Source: M3007 sp038249605
Lineage (GTDB): Bacteria > Bacteroidota > Bacteroidia > Chitinophagales > Saprospiraceae
DNA length: 17,433 bases
Assembly (NCBI GenBank): GCA_038249605.1
Contig: JBBSDH010000071.1
Coordinates: 1 to 17,433 of the forward strand
Direction of reading: 5' to 3'
Shown: in pieces, positions 7,655-15,800 of the stretch
How the letters are laid out: the number at the start of each line of letters is the position of its first letter
How positions within the stretch are numbered: the stretch's first letter is position 1
Translations under genes and position numbers: made by a program
The notes under the pieces: generated by a model
Database searches by the model: none
Told to the model about the DNA's origin: nothing
What the model saw: only the letters and a program-made list of their open reading frames with translations

Positions 7655-8341
7655 TCAATCATTTCCCTTTAAAAACAAAGCGAAATCAGTCAAAAGCATC
7701 CCTGATTTCCCTTGGTAATGCTTTCTGGGGTGCAGGTGCCGATGCATGGCGGCCGCTACGCCTGGATCCTGATCGAAGAATTTGGTGAGGGTGGCATGCA
7801 CCTTGAAAAAACGCCCGATATCGTGTTGTTCGGGTATGTCGCGGGCGCCTACGGTCCGCAAAGTACTCTGAAAAAGTTCAAGATCGTAGGGTGCGTACAA
7901 TTCCGGATAACGGCAGGCGAGGTACAAACTGATGAGTTTGTAATCGCTGTGGTAGTGGTTGTTTTCCACCGACGTGGCATTGGCGTGTTTGAAATCGGTG
8001 AGCAGATTGTCGCAACCAAACACAAAACGTGTAGCGCGGCCCTCAACGGGGCGGGTTTCGTTGAACAAATCGTCGAACATCCATTTTACTGTACTGGGTT
8101 CAAAACGCCAGAATTCGAGCATCATGCGTTTGGGATACCAGGTCTCGGTTTGCCACAAACGGCGGGTTTCGCTGTTTTGCAAACTTTGGTCGTACACCGC
8201 AGCCATGTCGGGGACATCGGTATTCCAATGGGTTTGAAACTGTTGCACAGTTTCCCAAAGGTAAAGTCGCGGATGGTGGCGCAAGGTTGTAAGCCAGCGC
8301 TTGTAGGCTTCAATGGATTGCTGAATTTTGGCTAAAACCAC
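7655..8341 (-). CDS. Conserved-looking protein of unknown function
   Basis: 228 residues, soluble, with no signal peptide, unusually rich in His, Trp and Phe. Stretches such as MLEFWRFEPSTVKWMFDDLFNE, ENNHYHSDYKLISLYLACRYPELY and GRFFKVHATLTKFF look conserved, and I have the impression of similar Bacteroidota proteins, but I cannot name a family or function. The start is GTG at 8341. A TGA lies two codons before it in the same frame, and the next internal ATG is at residue 46, inside apparently real sequence, so GTG is the only reasonable choice. That TGA is the stop of the upstream exported-protein gene, three nucleotides away, so the two genes are surely co-transcribed and possibly translationally coupled. 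Confidence 0.75.
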   Translation of the reverse strand: MVLAKIQQSIEAYKRWLTTLRHHPRLYLWETVQQFQTHWNTDVPDMAAVYDQSLQNSETRRLWQTETWYPKRMMLEFWRFEPSTVKWMFDDLFNETRPVEGRATRFVFGCDNLLTDFKHANATSVENNHYHSDYKLISLYLACRYPELYAPYDLELFQSTLRTVGARDIPEQHDIGRFFKVHATLTKFFDQDPGVAAAMHRHLHPRKHYQGKSGMLLTDFALFLKGND

Positions 8342-8344
8342 GGA

Positions 8345-9778
8345 TCAAAACTTTAAAAGAACCAATTTCAGCTTGTTTCTGAATTCGGATGGCACAAGAC
8401 ATTCTGTGGCACTGATCTGCATGCCGTCGCGGAAACGCAGGCGTAAATCCTGACCCGTTGTATTGATGAGGCCGTTCCGATCGAAATCACCTACGGGAGA
8501 AATGGTGTATTCGCTGCAGGTATTTTCGTATTTGATTTCGTCGTTGAACAATACGCGCAACTTGTCTTTGCTGCGCAGGAGAAAATAGGAAGAAAAGGTG
8601 GCCTCATCGTCCTGCGAATATTGTTTTTTATGCACCACGGTTTTCCAATTCGCTATGCCGTCGGGTTGCAGGCCGATCATAAAAATGTCTTCGTGGTAAA
8701 AATCGACAACCATGCGCATACCGTCGCGCCAGAACCCCCTACCTGAGGTTGTTCCGCGCTGGATTTCATGGTAACGTTCACACACAAGCACAGCGCCGCC
8801 ATCCTGCCTCGAAATGATTTGTTGAATGTAACTGTCGCTGATGCCTTTGTCGGAACCGCCTTCTGTTCCCAAGTCTTTACGGCGAAGCACCGAAAGAAAC
8901 TGTTCATCAAAGGGTTCGTAATGCAGGAACGGTTCATTGCCGGGCTGGAAACGCACGAAAAATACCCCATTGGAGCGGTCCCTACTTTTTTCAGCATAAA
9001 AACCTGCACCGACAAGTTGTTTGTTGAGGTTGTCGTAAGTGAAACGCATGTCGCCTGTTGCAAACTCATTGAGCGGAATGTGTTTGATCGACTCATCCTG
9101 CCCACTCAAATGAAAGACCTCCAGCCTGTGTTCTGCACTTTTTGATTTGCGGTTGTTTTGCTCGGCCACGAAGAAAAAATCGCCTTCGTTGCTTAGCGCC
9201 ATAGACCGCACCTTCGAATCGTAGTAATAATCGGGCATTTGGACGGTTTTATCCCACAAGACCTCCATTTGATCAATTTGGAAACACGTCATCTCAATGC
9301 GCGTACGGTCGGCGACGTTGAACACCACAAAACAATTGCGGTCGTCGCTGCGCAAAATTTCCAACACTGGAGGCGCAAACATGCGGTCGCCGTAATCTTT
9401 GATCACCATGCTGTCGATAAGATTGGCGCCGGGGTCGTAGCGGTGAATGCGCAACTGGTAAGTTCCTTTGCGCCGCAACTTGTGAATGATGGCAAAATCG
9501 TTTTTCCCAGCCACCACCGAAATGATCTGAACACCGCGGCGGTCGAGATCATCCATTTTGCGGCTCCACGATAGCCGCATTTGGTTGTCGTATGCCTGCA
9601 CTTCAAATTCGTCGTATTTGTCGCGGAAAAGCAGAATCCTGTCGCGTAACCTGCCCACGAGCTCGTACCCGTAGTCGGTCCGGATGGCCAAAGCTTCAGA
9701 AACGAGCATGCTTTGGGCATCTGCCGACACCAGAAAAAAGGAGAAAAACAAGGCAAACAAGCTGATTCTGTGCTTCAT
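8345..9778 (-). CDS. Exported protein, unknown function
   Basis: 477 residues with a clear signal peptide: positive MKHR, hydrophobic ISLFALFFSFFLVS and a likely cut after ADA, before Gln22. The mature part is a run of beta strands separated by short loops (for example GVQIISVVAGKNDFAIIHKL, NCFVVFNVADRTRIEMTCFQ), consistent with a periplasmic or surface beta-propeller-like fold. No catalytic motif, metal site or C-terminal sorting domain was seen. It leads a two-gene unit with the 228-residue protein. The start ATG at 9778 faces the aroQ promoter region, so the two promoters share about 90 bp. Function unknown. Confidence 0.82.
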   Translation of the reverse strand: MKHRISLFALFFSFFLVSADAQSMLVSEALAIRTDYGYELVGRLRDRILLFRDKYDEFEVQAYDNQMRLSWSRKMDDLDRRGVQIISVVAGKNDFAIIHKLRRKGTYQLRIHRYDPGANLIDSMVIKDYGDRMFAPPVLEILRSDDRNCFVVFNVADRTRIEMTCFQIDQMEVLWDKTVQMPDYYYDSKVRSMALSNEGDFFFVAEQNNRKSKSAEHRLEVFHLSGQDESIKHIPLNEFATGDMRFTYDNLNKQLVGAGFYAEKSRDRSNGVFFVRFQPGNEPFLHYEPFDEQFLSVLRRKDLGTEGGSDKGISDSYIQQIISRQDGGAVLVCERYHEIQRGTTSGRGFWRDGMRMVVDFYHEDIFMIGLQPDGIANWKTVVHKKQYSQDDEATFSSYFLLRSKDKLRVLFNDEIKYENTCSEYTISPVGDFDRNGLINTTGQDLRLRFRDGMQISATECLVPSEFRNKLKLVLLKF

Positions 9779-9845
9779 AGCTAAAACAATTGATGGTCAT
9801 GGTACCGCAAATCGAAACCATGGCATACAATTTCGAATTTCGGGA

Positions 9846-9853
9846 TAAATTTG
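9846..9853 (+). promoter_or_regulatory. Putative -7 box for aroQ
   Basis: TAAATTTG matches TAnnTTTG exactly, 17 nt before the aroQ ATG at 9871, so the leader would be about 10 nt. No convincing -33 element. The box lies in a frame that stays open upstream of aroQ, which argues against the longer ATG start at 9790. Confidence 0.45.
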
Positions 9854-9870
9854 AGGATAAATTAGGAAGC

Positions 9871-10302
9871 ATGCACCTTGTAATTATCAACGGTCCAAAC
9901 CTGAATTTGTTGGGACGGCGCGAACCCGAAGTTTATGGCACGGCCAACTTCGACGATGTTTTTATTGCCCTGAAAAAAAAGTATCCCGACATCCGGCTCT
10001 CTTTTTTCCAAAGCAACCACGAAGGCGCACTCATCGACCACCTGCACGAAACAGGATTTTCCGCCGACGGCATCATCCTCAACGCCGGCGCCTACACCCA
10101 CACGTCCATCGCACTCGCCGATGCCGTTTCGGCCATAACCACGCCTGTGATCGAAGTGCACATCAGCAACGTGCATGCCCGCGAAAACTTCCGACACCAC
10201 TCCCATCTTTCAGCCGTTTGCAAAGGTAGCATCGTGGGGCTGGGCACCGACGGATACCGAATGGCCATTGAACATTTTTGGAGTTTAAAGTTTGGAGTTT
10301 AA
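9871..10302 (+). CDS. aroQ: 3-dehydroquinate dehydratase, type II
   Basis: 143 residues from ATG 9871; the type II enzymes begin with exactly this MxxxIINGPNLNLLGxRE pattern, so upstream in-frame ATGs are rejected. It converts 3-dehydroquinate to 3-dehydroshikimate in the shikimate pathway, usually as a dodecamer in the cytosol. Visible active-site elements are Arg17 and Tyr22 (flexible lid and base), NAGAYTHTS (71-79), EVHISNVHARE (95-105) with His97, and the conserved FRHHS. The family normally ends soon after GYxxAIE; here the last residues SLKFGV and the TAA stop are encoded by the heptamer repeat array. No other shikimate gene is nearby. It converges with the efflux adaptor gene. Confidence 0.95.
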   Translation: MHLVIINGPNLNLLGRREPEVYGTANFDDVFIALKKKYPDIRLSFFQSNHEGALIDHLHETGFSADGIILNAGAYTHTSIALADAVSAITTPVIEVHISNVHARENFRHHSHLSAVCKGSIVGLGTDGYRMAIEHFWSLKFGV

Positions 10303-10370
10303 AGTTTAAAGTTTAAAGTTTAAAGTTTAAAGTTTAAAGTTTAAACTTTAAACTCTAAACTTTAAACTTT
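10278..10370. repeat. Heptamer tandem array ending in a long hairpin
   Basis: A 14-mer TTGGAGTTTAAAGT is exactly duplicated (10278-10291, 10292-10305). It leads into seven perfect copies of GTTTAAA (10297-10345), then the inverse sequence CTTTAAACTCTAAACTTT (10346-10363) continuing to 10370. The two parts can fold into a long AT-only hairpin between the convergent aroQ and adaptor genes, a plausible bidirectional transcription end. The aroQ stop (10300-10302) is inside it, and the adaptor stop lies two bases after it. Confidence 0.9.
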
Positions 10371-10371
10371 T

Positions 10372-11415
10372 CTACTGCACTTTTGAAAAGGATATGGGCG
10401 ATTCAGGACGTAAAAAAAGGATGCCCGTTGTGGCGATGGTATCTCCAGCGGTTAGTCCGTCGGTGATTTCAACCATTTCGGATTGGCGCACGCCGGTCCT
10501 TACCGTTACAAATAATGCTTTGCCATTTTTGCTGACAATCACTTTTTTGTCGCGGGCTTGTGGGATGATGGCTTGTGACGGGATCATGAGTGCGCGCGCG
10601 TTGCTGCCCAGGGCAAGTTTCACTTCGGCAAAAGCGCCTGGCAACAGCTCACGGTTGTACTCTTTCACAAGCGCGCGAACTTGTAGGTTGCGTGTATCGG
10701 TATTGATGCTTTGTTCGGTGGCGATTACGGTAGCCTTGTACGTTTTGGCGCCGCCTTGCAATGTGAATTCGACGGTTTGTCCGGCATGAAGGAGGCTGCT
10801 GTATTTCTCCGGCACGGAAAAATCCAACTTAAGGGTGGTCAGGGCGCGGATGGTAGCAACCACATTGGCAGGACTTATGTAGGCGCCCGGACTGATTTGC
10901 CGCAAACCTATCACGCCGTCGAAAGGAGCGCGCAACTCTGTTTTTCGAATGTTGATCTGCACCAGTTCCATTTCACTTTTGAGTGTTTGGACCTGAAGTG
11001 CTGCCAGGTCAAATTCCTGCTGGCTGACACCTTTCACCTTAAGCAGATCGCCCAAACGTTGTTCGGTAATTTCTGCCTGGCTAAGCTGCGTCTGCAGTTT
11101 GCGGAGTTGTGATTGTAAGTCCGCATCAAAAATTTTCAGCAACAACTCATTTTTGCGCACGGCCTTGCCTTCGGGAAGGTTGAGTTTCACCACACGGCCG
11201 GTGGCTTCAGGCCGAAGTTCGGTCGACTCCGAAGGCAGCAGCGTGCCGCCAGCTGTCACGATTTCCGTTAACGAACTGGTTTTAACCACAAACCCTTCCA
11301 CAGCTTGAATGGCATAGTTGGCACGGGCAGGGGTACCGCCCGGGGCATTGTCTTTTTTGCCGCAAGCGGCAAAAAACAGGCTAATCGTGCAAAAAAAAGT
11401 GAAACATCGTAGCAT
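10372..11415 (-). CDS. RND efflux periplasmic adaptor lipoprotein (HlyD/AcrA family)
   Basis: 347 residues. The signal peptide ends in a lipobox, LFFAAC, with Cys18 as the lipidation site. The barrel-sandwich half-motif around GRVVKLNLPEGKAVRKNELLLKI is followed by an alpha-hairpin coiled coil (LRKLQTQLSQAEITEQRL to NIRKTELRAPFDGVIG). Beta-barrel and membrane-proximal domains follow, as in AcrA/MexA adaptors. It would bridge an inner-membrane RND pump and an outer-membrane channel. In most genomes the pump gene follows directly; here the next gene downstream is the convergent aroQ and no pump is in the window, so it is an orphan adaptor. Its substrate cannot be read from sequence. Confidence 0.9.
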   Translation of the reverse strand: MLRCFTFFCTISLFFAACGKKDNAPGGTPARANYAIQAVEGFVVKTSSLTEIVTAGGTLLPSESTELRPEATGRVVKLNLPEGKAVRKNELLLKIFDADLQSQLRKLQTQLSQAEITEQRLGDLLKVKGVSQQEFDLAALQVQTLKSEMELVQINIRKTELRAPFDGVIGLRQISPGAYISPANVVATIRALTTLKLDFSVPEKYSSLLHAGQTVEFTLQGGAKTYKATVIATEQSINTDTRNLQVRALVKEYNRELLPGAFAEVKLALGSNARALMIPSQAIIPQARDKKVIVSKNGKALFVTVRTGVRQSEMVEITDGLTAGDTIATTGILFLRPESPISFSKVQ

Positions 11416-11496
11416 CGGACAAATGTAAAGATGGAAACACTTAAACAGCTTTTTTGGTCCGGTGTTTATGACAAAAGGTTAAATTATCCAAACAAA

Positions 11497-11534
11497 ACGG
11501 CCGGGAACGGTTCGGAGGAACCGTTCCCGGCCGT
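11497..11534 (-). terminator. Strong rho-independent-type terminator
   Basis: ACGGCCGGGAACGGTTC (11497-11513) and GAACCGTTCCCGGCCGT (11518-11534) form a perfect 17-bp stem with a 4-nt loop. Read on the minus strand the stem is followed by TTTTGTTTGG. It sits 36 nt after the stop of the 57-codon gene and upstream of the adaptor gene, so it isolates the two. Confidence 0.85.
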
Positions 11535-11570
11535 ACAAACCAGGAGAAAAAGGTAACTAAATTCTCGTTG

Positions 11571-11744
11571 TCAAGAACGCATGCTGTTGAATGGGCGCAT
11601 CTCTTCACCAAGCCAGTTTTCTTTCCAATCTTCAATCGGGATGATTTTTTTGGCTTGTTTGGTCACTTTGCGTCGCAGGTATGCGATGGCAAATTTGGGC
11701 GATTTTTGCCACAAACGGAAAAGAATTGAATTGGTGCGCTCCAT
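11571..11744 (-). CDS. Small basic protein, 57 residues
   Basis: ATG at 11744, TGA at 11571-11573. The product begins MERTNSILFRLWQKS, has a basic middle (LRRKVTKQAKKII) and an acidic, Trp-containing end (EDWKENWLGEEMRPFNSM). It has no signal peptide or membrane helix; the first 35 residues could form an amphipathic basic helix. It is supported by a near-consensus -7 box on the minus strand (TTTATTTG, 11809-11816, one mismatch) and by the dedicated terminator 36 nt after its stop. I do not recognise the family. A different open frame crossing the terminator (11441-11635) is rejected in its favour. Confidence 0.6.
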   Translation of the reverse strand: MERTNSILFRLWQKSPKFAIAYLRRKVTKQAKKIIPIEDWKENWLGEEMRPFNSMRS

Positions 11745-11934
11745 AGCTTAGTTGTTTTGTTCGATGGGTATTAAATAATTGACTACTAAAATATTAACGG
11801 AACAATCTCAAATAAAGTTTCTATAATTTTGTGTTTTTTTTGTTAAATCTTATGATAAAGTCAAAATTATCGTTAGTGCCCGCCACCTGCACCCGTAAAT
11901 TCATGCCCTGGAGTGCAATTCCAAATCTTCGCCG

Positions 11935-11942
11935 TAGCTTTG
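11935..11942 (+). promoter_or_regulatory. Putative -7 box for the glycosyltransferase gene
   Basis: TAGCTTTG matches TAnnTTTG exactly. The predicted leader is about 40 nt and contains the palindrome CGCCTTTAAGGCG (11957-11969) followed by six A residues. A second exact match, TAATTTTG (11824-11831), lies further up. Confidence 0.4.
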
Positions 11943-11990
11943 TACCTCGATTTTAACGCCTTTAAGGCGCAAAAAATATTACCGTTCCCT

Positions 11991-12713
11991 ATGAGCGAAA
12001 CCTTATCCATCGTCATACCTGCGTACAACGAAGAACGCACCATCCACCGCATCCTCGATAAAATCAAAGCCGTCGAACTGGTTGCCGGCATGCAAAAGGA
12101 GCTCATCATCACCAACGACTGTTCGACGGACGATACCGAAGGCGCCATCAAACGTTACATGGACGCCAACCCTTCACTACCCATCCGTTACCTCTGCCAC
12201 GAGGTCAACAAGGGCAAAGGCGCCGCTTTGCATATGGGCATTCAACACGCTTCCGGTAAATACATCATCATCCAGGACGCCGACCTCGAGTACGACCCCC
12301 AGGAGTACAACATCCTCCTGCGCCCCATCCTCGACGGCTATGCCGATGTGGTTTTTGGCTCGCGTTTTATGGGTGGACGCCCCCACCGCATCCTGTTCTT
12401 CTGGCACAGCATCGGCAACAAATTCCTCACGTTCCTCTCAAATGCCATGACAAACCTGAACCTGACCGACATGGAAACTTGTTACAAACTTTTCCGCGCC
12501 GACATGCTCAAGGGCCTCTCGCTTCGCGAAAAACGTTTCGGCTTCGAACCCGAAGTAACTGCCAAAATAAGCCGCATAGACGAAATTCGAATCTACGAAG
12601 TAGGCATCTCTTACTACGGCCGCAGTTATGCCGAAGGCAAAAAAATTGGCGCACGCGACGGCTTCCGGGCCATCTATTGCATTCTGAAATACAATCTTTG
12701 GGCGAAAAAATAA
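11991..12713 (+). CDS. Family 2 glycosyltransferase, polyprenyl-phosphate sugar type
   Basis: 240 residues from ATG 11991; an upstream in-frame ATG at 11913 would add residues unlike the family. The GT-A fold is clear: SIVIPAYNEE (6-15), the nucleotide-binding TNDCSTDDT (41-49), NKGKGAAL (73-80) and the metal-binding DAD at Asp96-Asp98 in QDADLEYDP. It resembles DPM1-like enzymes that transfer mannose or glucose from a nucleotide sugar to a polyprenyl phosphate. It lacks the C-terminal membrane helices of GtrB types, so it would be soluble or peripheral. The real donor and acceptor are unknown. A 27-nt inverted repeat follows its stop and could end its transcript. Confidence 0.9.
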   Translation: MSETLSIVIPAYNEERTIHRILDKIKAVELVAGMQKELIITNDCSTDDTEGAIKRYMDANPSLPIRYLCHEVNKGKGAALHMGIQHASGKYIIIQDADLEYDPQEYNILLRPILDGYADVVFGSRFMGGRPHRILFFWHSIGNKFLTFLSNAMTNLNLTDMETCYKLFRADMLKGLSLREKRFGFEPEVTAKISRIDEIRIYEVGISYYGRSYAEGKKIGARDGFRAIYCILKYNLWAKK

Positions 12714-12727
12714 GTTGGCAGTCGGTT

Positions 12728-12822
12728 GGTCGGTTGGTCTTTTAATCGGTTGGTTTTTGCTGCAAAAAATACATTGGATAAAAATAATTTAAAAGACCAA
12801 CCGACTAAAAGACCAACCGACC
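12728..12822. repeat. 27-nt inverted repeat
   Basis: Arm 1 (12728-12754) and arm 2 (12796-12822) are reverse complements with one mismatch, which is a G-U pair in RNA. They are separated by 41 nt. Each arm is itself built from the unit CGGTTGGT/ACCAACCG spaced by CTTTTAAT. The element fills the gap between the glycosyltransferase stop and the nuclease-helicase start, and its right arm ends 5 nt before the ATG, so the hairpin would cover the ribosome site. Confidence 0.88.
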
Positions 12823-12827
12823 GATTT

Positions 12828-15800
12828 ATGTTAGATTCCTTGTTTTTCCGTGAAATCGAAAAAGTTGTGGCGCATCCGTCGTGGAAGGCGGCTGAAAAAG
12901 TGTTGGCACTTGGGGTTTTGCTGGAAAAGTTGTTTGGCGAAGCCACCAAAAAGGAACAACTGGCGTTCAGTACCCTTTTTGCCCGGATAAGTTACGTTGG
13001 TCACCAATACCAGATAGACGCGGCACCGTTGCGTCGCATCCACCATTTCCGCCGCGCCTGCGCACGTACACGCCAGGGTTATGCAGTGTACGACAGCGAC
13101 GTGAACCGCGGCATCCGAGCCCTGGCCGAAGCCGTCGCCGTGCTGTATGCCGTCGATGTCCCTGAAAACATCCGCGCTCTTTTTCCGCAAGGCGCCGATG
13201 CCCCCGAAGAAAACAACGCTACGTATGCCGCTACCCTACCCTCCGCACGTGTGGTAGCCCTTGCCGACGACCCGGAAAACAACTGCCTCATCGCTTCGGA
13301 TGAAAGTCTCGACGAAGGCGGGCGTGTGCGGGTATTCTACAACCTGCCCGAACGCAACGACAACTTCAACCCCACCATACAACTCATTCGGAAAATTTTT
13401 GGCTTCCCAGTTACCCTGCGCCTCATCGATGTGGAAGTACGCGCTGGTGGTGAGTACCGTCCGCGGGCCATGGTGATTGAGCCCGATTATTTGTTCGACG
13501 TGTCGGCAGTGTCGGAATGTTTTAAGGAAAATGGCGCCGAACCGCTTTACCACTTGGTGAAAAAGTTTTTGCCGATGGAAAGTACACCCGCTTTGCTGCT
13601 CGGCAACGTGGCCAACCATTTCCTCGACCGGCTGCTAACCGAGCCAGATATTGATTTTCCCGGCCTTTTCCGCGAAACCTTCCAACAGTTCCCGTTTGCT
13701 TACGCTGCCATGAACGACCGCGAAGTGCGCGAACTTTCGGCCAAAGCCCAAAAACATTACGTCAACCTCAAAGCCATGGCCGCCGAAGGTTTTGTCCGCC
13801 AAGGCATTGAAGCTCAAAACGCGGTGCTCGAACCGGCTTTTTTCAGCGAAACCTACGGCCTACAAGGACGACTCGACCTTTTCTACCGCAGCGGCTCGCA
13901 ATCGGCCATCGTGGAGCTCAAAAGCGGCACGCCTTTCCGTCCCAACAGCTACGGTATCCAGCGCAGCCATTTTACCCAAACCTTGCTGTACGACCTGCTC
14001 GTACGCTCGGTTTACGGTGCCGGCACCGATCCGGCCAAATACATCCTTTACTCCGGACTTGACGAGCGGCCCCTGCGTTTCGCACCCACCGTAGCGCCCG
14101 AACAATGGGAAGCCCTGCAGGTGCGCAACCAGTTGCTGGGTATTGAAAAACTGTTGATGAACATCAGGCCCGGCGACGAGCCTGTACCCATTTTTCAAAA
14201 ATTGCGGGGCAGCATTTTTTCCGGAAAAGGATTTTTACAACGCGACATCCTGCGTTTCGAAACAGCCTACGAAGCACTCAACAACCTTGAACGGCGCTAT
14301 TTCAACGCCTTTTGCGGCTTCACCGCACGCGAAAACTGGCTGAGCAAGGTAGGTGCCGAAAATGCCGAGCTGGGCCACAGCGGTCACGCCAATTTGTGGC
14401 GCAGTAGTTTGGCCGACAAAGAACAGGCGTTCAGCATCCTCTGCCAATTAGAGCTTGTAGACAACCGGGCCAACCAGCCCGACCCCGTGATCGTTTTTCG
14501 AAAAACGGAAAAAACCAATCCACTGGCCAATTTTCGCGTGGGCGACATCGCCGTATTGTACCCCGTGGAACAACCCGGCGATACTGCCCTCAACCACCAA
14601 GTCATCAAGTGCAACATCATCGGTCTGGGCCCTGAACTCGTGGAGGTGCAACTGCGTTCTCGGCAGTTCAACCTCAAACCTTTTGAAACCACGGGCAGTT
14701 GGAACCTCGAACCCGATTTGATGGATTCCTCGTTCACCTCCATGTACCGCGGTTTGTTCGAATGGGCCAACGCACCGGCGGCAAAACGGAAGTTGCTGCT
14801 TGAAGGCCCGGGTTCCCTGCGGGGTGACAAAGAACAATCCTTGTCCTCCCGCAGGGAACTCCGCAAGGAACCGGACCCCGAAGGGCTCACCAATGAGCAG
14901 GTGCAGGTGTTCCGCAACATTGTGGCTTCTCAGGATTTTTTCCTACTTTGGGGGCCTCCCGGTACGGGCAAAACAAGCGTCATGCTGCGCGCTTTGGCGG
15001 GTTGGGTGCTCGAACACACGTCCGACAATCTTCTGCTGCTTGCATACACCAACCGCGCCGTGGATGAGATTTGCGAGGCCCTCGATTCTCTGGGCGGCAA
15101 CATCCGCGAACAATACCTGCGCATCGGTTCCAGGTATTCTACCGCAGCGCCTTTCCGCGACCAACTGTTGAGCAAAAAAGTAACCGGCGTGAGCAACCGC
15201 GCCGAACTGCGCAGTACACTCGAAAGCCGCCGCATTTTTGTGAGTACTGTGGCGTCTTTTGCGCAAAACGAAACGTTGCTGAAATTGAAAAAATTTGAAC
15301 GTCTCGTTGTTGATGAAGCATCGCAACTGCTTGAGCCGCAATTGTTGGGTCTGCTCACCCGATTCGAACATTTTGTGCTCATCGGCGACCATAGGCAGTT
15401 GCCTGCAGTGAGCTCGCAAGGACCAGAACTTACGCAGGTTGCCGATCCGGATTTGCAGGCCATCGGGCTCACCGACCTGCGCGATTCGTATTTCGAACGC
15501 ATGTACAAAAGGTGTTCGGAACAGGGTTGGAACGCACATTTTGGACGCCTGAGCAAGCAGGGACGGATGCACGAGGACATCATGCATTTCCCAAACAGCC
15601 ATTTTTACCAACATTTTTTACAAACCCTCGTCGAAAGCGGCTTACAACACGTGCCTTGTGATTATGCATTGCCGGACGTGGAAATGGTTTTGGAAAAAAC
15701 ACTGGCAGGAGCGCGGGTAGCTTTTTTGGCCAGTCCGCTGGAAACCTTTGTGCCCGGACAAAAAACACACCGCGGCGAAGCCGAACTGGTGGCCCGGCTG

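Noticed and set aside
7712..8335. Antisense open frame (207 codons) opposite the 228-residue protein
   Set aside because: Both strands lack a known family, so this was weighed. The minus frame has sensible motifs such as repeated Trp/Phe helices and tight spacing to the upstream gene; the plus frame has low-complexity Val/Gly runs and no start context.
10297..10345. CRISPR-like array
   Set aside because: The 7-nt units are contiguous, with no spacers and no cas genes; it is a simple tandem repeat.
11441..11635. 64-codon minus-strand frame crossing the terminator
   Set aside because: It runs through the perfect 17-bp stem and conflicts with the better-supported 57-codon gene in another frame.
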